A stretch of 64,000 nt of DNA, taken from UBA11524 sp963642705 (GTDB lineage: Bacteria; Bacillota; Clostridia; Christensenellales; Aristaeellaceae). This document shows, in pieces, positions 45,402 to 53,917 of this stretch. Location: the NCBI GenBank assembly GCA_963642705.1, contig CAVIHU010000001.1, positions 186,001 to 250,000 on the forward strand, in the 5' to 3' direction. The position numbers and the translations under genes were made by a program. The notes under the pieces were generated by a model, which made no database searches, was not told where the DNA came from, and saw only the letters and a list, made by a program, of their open reading frames with translations. Numbering within the stretch: position 1 is the stretch's first letter; every line of letters begins with the position of its first letter.

Positions 45402-46571
45402 ATGCCTTCAACCCCACTCAAAAACATACTTTACCGTGCTGCGTTGCCGTTTCTTGCACCATCGTGCCGCGGTCAGCTGACACATCAGCAGTATGGTCAT
45501 TCCCTGACATCGTTGGAAAAATATGAGCGGATTCTGTATCGTCATCATGTGTTTGGAGCATCGCTGTTGCTTTCGCAGGGCAATCAGGCTGCTGGCTGCC
45601 TGACATCAACGGAAAAGCCATTGCATGTCGCATCAAAATCCACCATGTTTCGCGTTGCATCCATCACCAAAATGGCGACGGCGCTCGTGACGCTCCGATG
45701 CATCGATGAGAAGCTATTCGAGCTCGATACGCCGATAGCGGATCTGCTGGAGGACGGTGCATCATTTGCGCTATTACAAGGAGTTACGGTGCGTCATCTG
45801 CTGAGCCACACGTCGGGAATGCGTGATCCTGCTCACTTGGAGGCATCGTTACGAGAGCATCGTCCGTGGACGGAGCTCCTGATTGATTCATCCATACGCG
45901 CTGCTGAGCCCGGTCAACAGATGATTTATTCCAATTTGGGTTTCGGACTGCTCGGCAGCATTTTGGAAACAACGACAGGGCTGTGTATTGAGGAATTGTT
46001 CCAGACGAAGCTGTTCCAGCCGCTTCACATGCGTGCGACTCTTGATGCAGCAACGCTACTGCCGGAAGACTTGATGCCAATCGTAAGGATTCTCCCCTAT
46101 CATCCGCAGAATGAACTGCGAGCGTCGCCACTTGGCAATTATCTGCTGACATCGCCAGATCCATTGCATCACTACGGCTATACTGCCGGCGCACTGTACA
46201 CGGATGCGCAGTCCGTCATGCAGATGCTGCAGTTGATTCATCACCGCGGCATGCTGGACGGTCAGCGCCTCATCAGTGAAGGGCTGATGAACGAGATGAC
46301 AACGCGGCAGGCATCCACGCCAACGCGCACATACGGCCTTGGACTCGTCATCCTCAATCGACCGGAGATATCAGATTGTCTCCTGCTTGGGCATCAGGGA
46401 TTCGCGTATGGATGCGTGGACGGTGCTTTTATCGAGGAGAAAACAGGGCGCGCAGTCGTATTCTTGAACGGCGGAGCCAGCGAGGCGCGAGATGGACGGC
46501 TTGCACTGGTTAACCGCGACTTGCTTATCTGGGCAATGAAACAGGAGCTGCCGACATGGAAGAAATCGTAA
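45402..46571 (+). CDS. serine hydrolase, beta-lactamase/PBP-like family
   Basis: This 389-residue protein has the penicillin-binding fold motifs SITK (Ser87, Lys90) and YSN (Tyr176) and a HQG near residue 330 in place of KTG. That matches the class C/esterase-like family (Pfam Beta-lactamase). Substrates range from peptides to esters and cannot be predicted. There is no clear signal peptide; the first 20 residues are only moderately hydrophobic. Its last 16 bases overlap recX. Confidence 0.88.
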   Translation: MPSTPLKNILYRAALPFLAPSCRGQLTHQQYGHSLTSLEKYERILYRHHVFGASLLLSQGNQAAGCLTSTEKPLHVASKSTMFRVASITKMATALVTLRCIDEKLFELDTPIADLLEDGASFALLQGVTVRHLLSHTSGMRDPAHLEASLREHRPWTELLIDSSIRAAEPGQQMIYSNLGFGLLGSILETTTGLCIEELFQTKLFQPLHMRATLDAATLLPEDLMPIVRILPYHPQNELRASPLGNYLLTSPDPLHHYGYTAGALYTDAQSVMQMLQLIHHRGMLDGQRLISEGLMNEMTTRQASTPTRTYGLGLVILNRPEISDCLLLGHQGFAYGCVDGAFIEEKTGRAVVFLNGGASEARDGRLALVNRDLLIWAMKQELPTWKKS

Positions 46572-47173
46572 GCATTACACATCAACGAAGCAAGGTTACC
46601 CTTATGCTCAGCAGCGGAGAGCGGATTCAACTGTCTAAGGATGCTTTCATGGAGCGACCGCTGAATGAGGGCGACATCATTGATTTGGAGGAATATGACC
46701 GATGGCTGCTGCTCAGGCAATATCGTCCGGCGCTTAACAAGGCGGTTGCACTCCTTGCCGTCCGAGCCCGGAGCAAGGGCGAAATTGAACAGAAGCTGCT
46801 TGCAGCCGGTTACCGTCCATGCACGGCGGAAATGGTCATTTATAAGCTGGAAAAAGAACATCTGCTCAACGATGCGGAGTTTGCTGCGCAATGGGCGGAA
46901 TCGCGCATGCACAGCAAGGTCGGCAGCCGAAGAATCGCGATGGAACTACGCCGAAAGGGTGTTTCTGCCGACAAAGTCGCCGATGCACTTGAATCTATTC
47001 CGGAAGACGAACAGCTCCGGAATGCCGTTGCCTTGGCGGAAAAGGCAGCGGCACGTGCAAAGGATGGTGAGGACAGACGCAAAACGTATCAGCGAACCGC
47101 AGCACTACTGTCTCGGCGCGGCTACAGCTGGGACATTACAAAAGCTGCCCTTGATGAGCTTTTTCACCGCTAA
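46556..47173 (+). CDS. recX: regulatory protein RecX
   Basis: This 205-residue protein has an N-terminal beta region (about 1-55) and three RecX helical repeats. Segments are ALLAVRARSKGEIEQKL, FAAQWAESRMHSKVGSRRI and a last repeat ending in ALDELF. RecX inhibits RecA filaments. recA is not in the window. It overlaps the serine hydrolase by 16 bases, so coupling is likely. Confidence 0.9.
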   Translation: MEEIVSITHQRSKVTLMLSSGERIQLSKDAFMERPLNEGDIIDLEEYDRWLLLRQYRPALNKAVALLAVRARSKGEIEQKLLAAGYRPCTAEMVIYKLEKEHLLNDAEFAAQWAESRMHSKVGSRRIAMELRRKGVSADKVADALESIPEDEQLRNAVALAEKAAARAKDGEDRRKTYQRTAALLSRRGYSWDITKAALDELFHR

Positions 47174-47209
47174 TCACGTAGTGCATATTATAAACAGAGG
47201 AATTATCCT

Positions 47210-47809
47210 ATGGACGACTATAAATTCGATGACATTAAGGAGCCGGAAGGAAACATTATTACGGGTATCATCGGCGCATTTTTCGGTGCCATCATGGGTG
47301 CTGCGTTCTTCGCGGTTGTCAGCTATGTCGGCTATTTCTCCAGCTGGGTCGCGATTCTGACAGTTTTTTGCGTCAGAAAGGGCTATGACCTGCTCCATGG
47401 TCGGAAAGGCAAAATCAGAACAGCAATCATCGTCATTTTCATGCTTTTGTCTGTCGTCTTCGGTACGCTTGCTGGCGAAGCTGTTATACTTCGCGAAGGT
47501 TTCCATGAGGAAATGGACACCCTGCCTGTGTTTGATCAGGCGTTGCTTCGCAGAATCTATCCGGATGACCTGTCCTATCTGATGGTCTGTTTCCGGGAAT
47601 CCGATATTCAGCTTGATCTTCTTAAGAAGCTTGTTCTTGGTCTGATTTTCTCACTGCTTGGCATTTACTGTGCGATTCCATCGAACCGCAAGAATGACAC
47701 CATGGTCAACCTCAATGAAGCGGATTCCTCCATTTCGGAGAGTGTCAGCAACGATTCGACCACGCTGTTGAAAGTGAAGAAAACAGAAGAAAAACATGCT
47801 GAGGAATAA
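47210..47809 (+). CDS. hypothetical membrane protein
   Basis: This 199-residue protein has four hydrophobic segments (about 17-38, 40-55, 69-90 and 140-158) and a Ser/Thr/Lys/Glu-rich C-terminal tail. Similar multi-spanning proteins are common in Clostridia, but I cannot name a family or function. It starts 36 bases after recX and is probably the last gene of that operon. No terminator is seen before the T-box promoter. Confidence 0.7.
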   Translation: MDDYKFDDIKEPEGNIITGIIGAFFGAIMGAAFFAVVSYVGYFSSWVAILTVFCVRKGYDLLHGRKGKIRTAIIVIFMLLSVVFGTLAGEAVILREGFHEEMDTLPVFDQALLRRIYPDDLSYLMVCFRESDIQLDLLKKLVLGLIFSLLGIYCAIPSNRKNDTMVNLNEADSSISESVSNDSTTLLKVKKTEEKHAEE

Positions 47810-47827
47810 AACTTCGCTAAAGAGTGC

Positions 47828-47856
47828 TTGACAATTGAAACAGATGATGCTATAGT
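47828..47856 (+). promoter_or_regulatory. promoter of the T-box/trpB2 unit
   Basis: TTGACA at 47828-47833, 17-base spacer, TATAGT at 47851-47856. Transcription should start near 47863, just before the T-box stem I. Confidence 0.9.
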
Positions 47857-47862
47857 GAGCTA

Positions 47863-48158
47863 AACCGTTGAGGAAGAGTGAGTAGCTTCGGTTGATGTCT
47901 TCCGCAGAGAGCCGCAGGTGGTGGAATTGCGGCGGAGACAGACTGTGGTGAATGGACTTCTGAGGGCAATCAGAAATGGAAAGCAATTTCCTGAGTATGT
48001 GCGACGGAGCAGGCACTCCGTAAACAAATGTCGGCGTATAAATGTACGCACCAAGAGGGCATTTCTCCGGAAGGAAGAGATGTCAAGCCGGGTGGCACCG
48101 CAGGAAGTTTTTCAACTCCTGTCCCAGCAAAACCATTGCTTTGGGACGGGAGTTTTTT
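47863..48158 (+). ncRNA. T-box riboswitch, tRNA-Trp specific
   Basis: This leader has the T-box layout. Stem I has its GCCGC/GCGGC apical arm around 47911-47932. A specifier loop GTGAATGGAC holds TGG (Trp) at 47953-47955. The conserved T-box GGGTGGCACCGC is at 48090-48101. The bulge TGGC at 48093-48096 would pair with a tRNA whose discriminator base is G, as in bacterial tRNA-Trp. A terminator follows (13-bp stem, 48114-48126 with 48142-48154, then TTTTTT); the antiterminator would form with the T-box when uncharged tRNA binds. An open frame running through it is an artefact. Confidence 0.92.
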
Positions 48159-48187
48159 CGTCCCTCAATATGAAAGGAGCGAACACC

Positions 48188-49552
48188 ATGAAGAACGAAT
48201 TCATTCCCTACAAGATTTACCTCGACGAAAGTGAAATTCCGACCGCTTGGTACAATGTCCGCGCCGACATGAAGAATAAGCCGGCACCGCTGCTGAATCC
48301 GGCGACACGTCAGCCGATGACACCTGCTGATCTGTCCGGAGTCTTCTGCGATGAGCTGATTGCGCAGGAGCTTGATAATGACACTGCGTATATTTCGATT
48401 CCTGAAGAAATTCGCTCGTACTACCGGATGTATCGTCCATCGCCGCTGATGCGTGCCTATCGTCTTGAAGAGAAACTCTGTACGCCTGCTAAAATCTATT
48501 ACAAGTTTGAAGGCAACAATACAAGCGGTAGTCACAAGCTGAATTCTGCCATTGCACAGGCTTATTATGCTAAAAAGCAGGGATTGAAGGGAGTAACGAC
48601 CGAGACTGGCGCCGGTCAGTGGGGTACTGCGCTCTCAATGGCATGCTCGTACTTCGGTCTTGAGTGTAAGGTGTATATGGTTAAGGTTTCTTATGAGCAG
48701 AAACCGTTCCGCCGCGAAGTCATGCGTACCTATGGTGCATCCGTTACGCCTTCTCCATCCATGGAGACAAATGTCGGCCGGAAGATCCTTGCTGAGCATC
48801 CCGGCACGACCGGTTCTCTCGGTTGCGCTATTTCCGAGGCAGTCGAGGTTGCAACGAGCACGCCCGGCTACCGCTATGTGCTCGGCAGCGTGTTGAACCA
48901 GGTGCTGCTTCACCAGTCGATTATCGGTCTGGAAACGAAGGCGGCATTGGATAAGTATGGCATTAAGGCGGATGTCATTATCGGCTGCGCAGGCGGCGGT
49001 TCAAACCTCGGCGGACTGATTTCACCGTTCATGGGAGAAAAACTGCGCGGTGAAGCGGACTACCGCATCATCGCCGTTGAACCTGCATCATGCCCATCCT
49101 TTACACGCGGGCGTTTTGCTTATGATTACTGCGATACAGGCATGGTATGTCCGCTGGCGAAGATGTATACACTGGGCAGCAACTTCATTCCTGCACCTAA
49201 CCACGCCGGCGGACTTCGCTACCATGGCATGAGCAGTGTCCTTTCACAGCTGTATCACGATGGACTGATGGAAGCGGTTGCTGTGCCGCAAACCGCTGTT
49301 TTCGAGGCAGCCGAGCTTTTTGCCCGGGCAGAAGGCATTCTTCCCGCCCCGGAAAGCAGTCACGCCATCCGTACGGCGATTGGTGAAGCACTCCGCTGCA
49401 AGAAGTCCGGCAAGGACGAGACTATCGTGTTTGGGCTGACCGGCACTGGCTATTTCGATATGACAGCTTACGAGAAATTTCATGACGGCAGGATGTCGGA
49501 CTACATTCCGACCGATGAAGAATTGGAACAGAACTTTGCGATGCTGCCGTAA
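48188..49552 (+). CDS. trpB2: TrpB2-type tryptophan synthase beta-like PLP enzyme
   Basis: This 454-residue protein is the TrpB2/TrpB-like form (TIGR01415). It contains the PLP lysine in NNTSGSHKLNSA, ETGAGQWGTALS and the phosphate-binding GCAGGGSNLGG. It joins indole and serine (or phosphoserine in some TrpB2 enzymes) to make Trp. No trpA or other trp gene is near, so it may salvage free indole. The start at 48188 follows AAAGGAG by about nine bases. Control by a Trp T-box links it to tryptophan supply. Confidence 0.92.
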   Translation: MKNEFIPYKIYLDESEIPTAWYNVRADMKNKPAPLLNPATRQPMTPADLSGVFCDELIAQELDNDTAYISIPEEIRSYYRMYRPSPLMRAYRLEEKLCTPAKIYYKFEGNNTSGSHKLNSAIAQAYYAKKQGLKGVTTETGAGQWGTALSMACSYFGLECKVYMVKVSYEQKPFRREVMRTYGASVTPSPSMETNVGRKILAEHPGTTGSLGCAISEAVEVATSTPGYRYVLGSVLNQVLLHQSIIGLETKAALDKYGIKADVIIGCAGGGSNLGGLISPFMGEKLRGEADYRIIAVEPASCPSFTRGRFAYDYCDTGMVCPLAKMYTLGSNFIPAPNHAGGLRYHGMSSVLSQLYHDGLMEAVAVPQTAVFEAAELFARAEGILPAPESSHAIRTAIGEALRCKKSGKDETIVFGLTGTGYFDMTAYEKFHDGRMSDYIPTDEELEQNFAMLP

Positions 49553-49564
49553 AACCAATAAGAT

Positions 49565-49599
49565 AAAGGTGCTCCACCAATAAAATGCGGAGCACTTTT
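49565..49599 (+). terminator. rho-independent terminator after trpB2
   Basis: An 11-bp stem (49565-49575 with 49589-49599, core GTGCTCC/GGAGCAC) around a 13-base loop; the last four bases of the stem are the TTTT run. Confidence 0.8.
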
Positions 49600-49608
49600 G
49601 CTGTAATA

Positions 49609-49846
49609 TTAAGGCAATACCGCAGAATTCGTCAGTGCTGCCGAATGTACCTTTTGCGTCATCTGAGGCGGTGAAAAATGATTGTTTTATCGGTCTGCCT
49701 TTGGCAGACTTGGAAATCCTTTCGGGTTTCCAAAATGCGTCTTACCAAATTTTGATTTATATCCGGTAAACCTTCGATTCTGCAAGCGTTTCTGGCGGAA
49801 AATTGACGATTCATCGTACCGTCTTATTGGTGCGATGTTGCCTTAA
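49609..49846. mobile_element. MITE-like inverted-repeat element, copy 1
   Basis: This 238-bp sequence has ends TTAAGGCAATACCGC (left) and a matching inverted end TTAAGGCAACATCGC (right, read inward). Two internal hairpins are present: GTCTGCC/GGCAGAC (49693-49699/49703-49709) and a 10-bp stem (49710-49719/49724-49733). It has no transposase. It is homologous, in the opposite direction, to 53918-54140. The right end touches the stop codon of the beta-helix gene. Confidence 0.75.
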
Positions 49847-49847
49847 A

Positions 49848-51818
49848 TCAGCAGAGCGGTTGCTGGGCGGCATTTGCACTTGCAAAGGGACCGGGAATTG
49901 TCTGCGGCGCACGATGGTTGCCGAAATAGTCGCGGTCGAAAGTGATAGCAGTGCCATCCGGCGCTTCGAATCGCTGGTCAGGCTCGAAGGCACGTCCCAG
50001 CGTATCGCTGTCTATCGTGTTTGTCATGAAACTGCCGAGCTGCGAAATGTAGTCCGATTCCAAAAACATCTCTCCATCGCGCTCAATCAGCGTGAACACT
50101 GGTTTATCTGTTTTAACAAGACAATTCTGCTCTTTTTTCCATGCTTTTGCACCGCCGAAGTACGCGTTGCCATTCGCCCAGACGGGCAGATGCCCCATGT
50201 GATATTGCTCCAGTTGTCCCATGTTCGGGCGTTTAACCTCCAAATCGAAATGCGCAATCCACTCATCAAATGTCGGGTATTCATCAAAGCACCACGTGCC
50301 GACAATAGCTTCATTTTCGTTCGGGTCGCCTTCGCGAATCGTTTCGCTGATTGCGTGCGCCTGCACAAAAACGTTGTTGTAGAAGCGGTTATCGCCGTGT
50401 AGGATGGTCATGAAGCCGGCAACCTCTGTGCGATGCGAAATGTGATAAGGTGTATAGCGTTCACCTGTGCCGCCACCGATACACGTAAATGTGCCAAGAA
50501 TCAGATTATGCACCAGTGCGACACCTTCCGTAGCAAAGCGCAATGCCACTTTTGACATCAGGATATTGTTGTCAATCAGTGTCGGACCATGACCAACCTC
50601 GACGAAAATATCTTGGCTCATCATGCCGCCATCAGCCCATTCGCAGGTAGACGGACGTTCGTTGCGGTAAAGCAGATTTTGTGAAATGCGCGTGCCTTGC
50701 GCCTCCCAGTCACACCAGATGCCCATTGTGCAATCATGAATATGGTTTCTGCGGATGATGACGTCAATTGCGGCATGCAGTTTGATGCCGGAAATCTCCG
50801 CGCCACCAAGCTCCTGCATGTTGTTGATGTGATGAATGTGGTTATCCTCAATGACAGAGAATACTGCGCCCATGCGGCCGACAATACCGGTCTGCTCACA
50901 ATGGTGAATGTTGCAGCGGCGGACGATGTGGCTGCCTACATTCTCCTTCAGCCAGCCGTGATATTGACCACGACAGACGGCATCACGCTCCATTTGGGTT
51001 GGGCTTTTCAAGTGCTTTTTCGTGAAATAATGGTCGTTCTCCGGGTCGTAATATTTACCAAGCGAAATGCCGCAGCATTTGCTATTGGAAATTTCACAGT
51101 CCTCAATAATCCAGCCCTTTGACCAGTGCGGGCCGACCATGCCGTCTTGGAATGCCGCAGGTGGTGCCCATGTCGTTGCAGCCTTATCTACCTTGAAGCC
51201 GCTGAAGGTGATGTAACCGTTCCCTTTTTCTTCCGGGAAGAAGCAACGACGACGGACGTTGAATTCCACTTTTTCCTCATTCGGGTTCTTACTCTGGAAA
51301 TTGACGTAAAAGACCGTATCGCCGTGATCCTGCTCCGCATACCACTTGTAGACAGATGATGCCTGATTCCACGACTGCGGATAAATTTCGCCCGCAATGC
51401 ACTGCGCTAGCGTATCCGCTTCGTAGAGCATCCTGTCGTTTAGGTAGACGGCACCCGTGTGACGTACAGTCGGCGCAAAATACCAGTCGCCAAACACCTC
51501 GGTTGTGTAGGGATTGTAGTTACCGAAGATGCTGTTGTTCACACGCACTGTCCAGATATTCCCCTCGACCTTTGTCCAGCCCGTCAGCAGCTCCGCACCA
51601 GTAATCACCGCACCAAGCGGTTCTGATGAGCGGTAGACAATCCGCTTGTCTGGCGTTCCTCCATGAACAGGATTGACATATTCACGGTAGACACCTGGAT
51701 AAACGATGACTTCATCACCGGGCATGGCAATTTTCGCTGCATCGTTAATCCAACGGAACGGAAGATCGCGACTGCCGTCTCCCTCGAACGAGGCAGCCTG
51801 ATTGACATAATAAATCAT
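49848..51818 (-). CDS. right-handed parallel beta-helix protein
   Basis: This 656-residue protein has the pectate-lyase-like beta-helix pattern of repeated short strands (for example RRCNIHHCEQTGI, RRNHIHDCTMGI, IDNNILMSKVAL). It opens with YYVNQAASFEGDG...AMPGDEVIVYPGVYRE, a DUF1565-like start common in carbohydrate-active enzymes. No signal peptide is present, so it should be intracellular unless another export route is used. The C-terminal 150 residues form a further domain. Probably a glycosidase or lyase; no catalytic residues can be fixed. It has AAGGAGG six bases upstream, a promoter and a palindrome between the two. Confidence 0.8.
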   Translation of the reverse strand: MIYYVNQAASFEGDGSRDLPFRWINDAAKIAMPGDEVIVYPGVYREYVNPVHGGTPDKRIVYRSSEPLGAVITGAELLTGWTKVEGNIWTVRVNNSIFGNYNPYTTEVFGDWYFAPTVRHTGAVYLNDRMLYEADTLAQCIAGEIYPQSWNQASSVYKWYAEQDHGDTVFYVNFQSKNPNEEKVEFNVRRRCFFPEEKGNGYITFSGFKVDKAATTWAPPAAFQDGMVGPHWSKGWIIEDCEISNSKCCGISLGKYYDPENDHYFTKKHLKSPTQMERDAVCRGQYHGWLKENVGSHIVRRCNIHHCEQTGIVGRMGAVFSVIEDNHIHHINNMQELGGAEISGIKLHAAIDVIIRRNHIHDCTMGIWCDWEAQGTRISQNLLYRNERPSTCEWADGGMMSQDIFVEVGHGPTLIDNNILMSKVALRFATEGVALVHNLILGTFTCIGGGTGERYTPYHISHRTEVAGFMTILHGDNRFYNNVFVQAHAISETIREGDPNENEAIVGTWCFDEYPTFDEWIAHFDLEVKRPNMGQLEQYHMGHLPVWANGNAYFGGAKAWKKEQNCLVKTDKPVFTLIERDGEMFLESDYISQLGSFMTNTIDSDTLGRAFEPDQRFEAPDGTAITFDRDYFGNHRAPQTIPGPFASANAAQQPLC

Positions 51819-51836
51819 ACTTTTCCTCCTTATTCA

Positions 51837-51850
51837 GACAGTTTACTGTC
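51837..51850. promoter_or_regulatory. palindrome at the start of the beta-helix transcript
   Basis: GACAGT-TT-ACTGTC is a perfect inverted repeat between the -10 box and the ribosome site of the beta-helix gene, where a repressor could block transcription. Confidence 0.45.
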
Positions 51851-51859
51851 CATGTGCCC

Positions 51860-51888
51860 ATTATACATAGCAACGACCATGTTGTCTA
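51860..51888 (-). promoter_or_regulatory. promoter of the beta-helix gene
   Basis: Minus strand: TAGACA (51888-51883), 17-base spacer, TATAAT (51865-51860), about 42 bases before the ATG. Confidence 0.8.
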
Positions 51889-51910
51889 CAGGAATCATTT
51901 GGCTGAACTG

Positions 51911-51939
51911 TTGAAAGATTTCAATTCGTGTGATATACT
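51911..51939 (+). promoter_or_regulatory. promoter of the tandem DHH phosphoesterase genes
   Basis: TTGAAA at 51911-51916, 17-base spacer, TATACT at 51934-51939 with an extended TGA before it. It is divergent from the beta-helix promoter. Confidence 0.8.
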
Positions 51940-51997
51940 GATTCTGTAATGGTAAGTATCTCTGCGCCGCAGATACGGCAAAGAAAGCAGGTTGTTC

Positions 51998-52966
51998 ATG
52001 TTCGAGGAAATTCTGAATGCCATTAAGCGCAGGCAGATTATCATTCTCCACCGCCACAGCAATCCGGACGGCGATGCGCTTGGAAGCCAGATTGGTCTGA
52101 AGCATCTGATTCAGGAGAATTATCCGAACAAAACTGTGTGGATGGTCGGCGATGGTGCTGGACGCTACGATTTTATGGCTGATTCTGAGATGGACATTGT
52201 TCCGGATGATGCATATAGGGATGCACTTGCCATCGTGCTGGACACGTCCGCAGCATCACTTATCAGCGACAAGCGATACGAAACGGCAGCGGAAACGGCA
52301 CGCATTGACCATCACATTTTTCTTTGCAAACTAACAGAATGGGAAGCTGTTGATTCTTCCTATGAGAGCTGCTGCGGGCTTGTAACGCAAATGGCGCTGG
52401 AATGCGGCTGGCGAATGAACACGGCCGCTGCCACTGCATTGTACACTGGTATGGTGACGGACTCCGGACGATTTCGCTATGACTCAACGACGGCGAGGAC
52501 GTTCCGCCTGGCATCTGTCTTGCTCGAGCAGTCGGTTGATATAAATGCTATTTACCGCGAACTGTATGCTGTTGATTACGCCTATGCTCTCGTTCGTGCG
52601 AAGTTCATGTTGCATGTGTGCTTCACAGCAAGCGGCGTAGCTTATGTGTACTCCACTCTTGACGACAAGCGAGATTATGGGGTAGATGACTTCACGCTCT
52701 CGCGCGGCATGGTGAATTGTATGGCAGATTTGCGAGGCGTTGATATCTGGGTGAATTTTACGGAGTGCGAAGCGGGCGTGCTTTGCGAAATTCGTTCCAG
52801 CCGGTTGAATATCAACCCGATTGCTGTTAAATACAGTGGCGGCGGTCATGCGAAGGCAAGCGGCGCAATGCTGAAATCGCGTGAGGATGCCATGCGCATG
52901 CTCAAGGATTTCGATAACCTGATAGAGGAGAATAGGAAGAATGGACATTCAGCATCAGATTCTTGA
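51998..52966 (+). CDS. DHH family phosphoesterase (NrnA-like), paralogue 1
   Basis: This 322-residue protein has the DHH/DHHA1 architecture. Motif I is HRHSNPDGDALGS at residues 19-31, motif II has the Asp in VLDTSA, the DHH motif is RIDHHIF, and the DHHA1 substrate motif GGGHAKASGA is near the C-terminus. NrnA-type enzymes degrade nanoRNA and pApA, the product of c-di-AMP breakdown, or pAp. cdaA, which makes c-di-AMP, is 6 kb away. The ATG at 51998 is chosen; a TTG two codons earlier is possible. It overlaps the next, paralogous gene by 26 bases. Confidence 0.9.
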   Translation: MFEEILNAIKRRQIIILHRHSNPDGDALGSQIGLKHLIQENYPNKTVWMVGDGAGRYDFMADSEMDIVPDDAYRDALAIVLDTSAASLISDKRYETAAETARIDHHIFLCKLTEWEAVDSSYESCCGLVTQMALECGWRMNTAAATALYTGMVTDSGRFRYDSTTARTFRLASVLLEQSVDINAIYRELYAVDYAYALVRAKFMLHVCFTASGVAYVYSTLDDKRDYGVDDFTLSRGMVNCMADLRGVDIWVNFTECEAGVLCEIRSSRLNINPIAVKYSGGGHAKASGAMLKSREDAMRMLKDFDNLIEENRKNGHSASDS

Positions 52967-53909
52967 AAAAATCAAATCGTATGATACGATTATGCTTTTC
53001 CGCCACACTCGGATTGACGGCGACTGTGTTGGTGCTACGAAAGGCATGAAGGAACTTATCAAGCATAATTTCCCCCAAAAAACAGTGCTGATTGTTGATG
53101 ACGAGCATTCCGATTATCTTGCTTTCCTGGGCGAGGATGACCAACCGGTTTCAGATGAGATCTACCGGCAGTCGCTCGGCATTGTACTGGATGTATCTGT
53201 ACCGGATCGTGTATCGAATCAACGTTATACGATCTGCAAGGAGCTTATTAAGATTGATCACCACATCAACGTTGCGCCGTATGGTGACATTATGTGGGTC
53301 GAGGAAAAACGCTCATCCGCATGCGAAATGGTCGCGCTGTTTGCTGAACGCTGCGCAATGGAAATTACAAAAGAAGCTGCCACCTACCTGTATACAGGCA
53401 TGGTGACAGATTCCGGACGTTTCCGCTTTGCGACCATTTCCGGTGAAACCATGCGCCTGGCTGGTATGCTGCTGGATCATGGCATTGACACGGAAGGACT
53501 TTACGCCAACCTCTACACGGTCGAGCTTGAATCGCTGCGGTTCAAGGCATATGTATTTGATCACATGCGAACGACCGAAAACGGGGTCGTTTACATCACG
53601 GTCGACAGCGAAACACAGAAACAGTTCGGCCTGACCTATGAGCAGGCGAGCAATGCTATATCCTATCTGGAAGGCATCCGCGGCTATCTCTGCTGGGTGG
53701 CATTCATTGATGCACTAGATGGTACGACGCGTGTCCGCATCCGTTCACGGTTCGTCACCATCAATCACGTTGCCGAAAAGCACCATGGCGGCGGACATGC
53801 CTGCGCTTCCGGCGCTACAGTCTATTCTGCCGAGGAAGCTGTCCAGCTCATAGCGGACACGGACGAAACCGTTCGACTGTACAAATCAACGCATGAAGGA
53901 TGGATGTAA
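52941..53909 (+). CDS. DHH family phosphoesterase (NrnA-like), paralogue 2
   Basis: This 322-residue protein is the same length as its upstream neighbour and has the same motif order: FRHTRIDGDCVGA for motif I, VLDVS, IDHHIN and GGGHACASGA. It retains the His and Asp residues that bind Mn but has RIDGD where NPDGD is usual. Translation is probably coupled: its ATG lies 26 bases inside the upstream frame, with GAGGAGAATAGGAAG upstream. The pair looks like an old tandem duplication that has diverged. Confidence 0.9.
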   Translation: MDIQHQILEKIKSYDTIMLFRHTRIDGDCVGATKGMKELIKHNFPQKTVLIVDDEHSDYLAFLGEDDQPVSDEIYRQSLGIVLDVSVPDRVSNQRYTICKELIKIDHHINVAPYGDIMWVEEKRSSACEMVALFAERCAMEITKEAATYLYTGMVTDSGRFRFATISGETMRLAGMLLDHGIDTEGLYANLYTVELESLRFKAYVFDHMRTTENGVVYITVDSETQKQFGLTYEQASNAISYLEGIRGYLCWVAFIDALDGTTRVRIRSRFVTINHVAEKHHGGGHACASGATVYSAEEAVQLIADTDETVRLYKSTHEGWM

Positions 53910-53917
53910 AGAAATAA

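Noticed and set aside
47918..48187. 90-codon N-terminal extension of trpB2
   Set aside because: It translates the T-box leader and terminator. The ribosome site and the normal TrpB2 start are at 48188.
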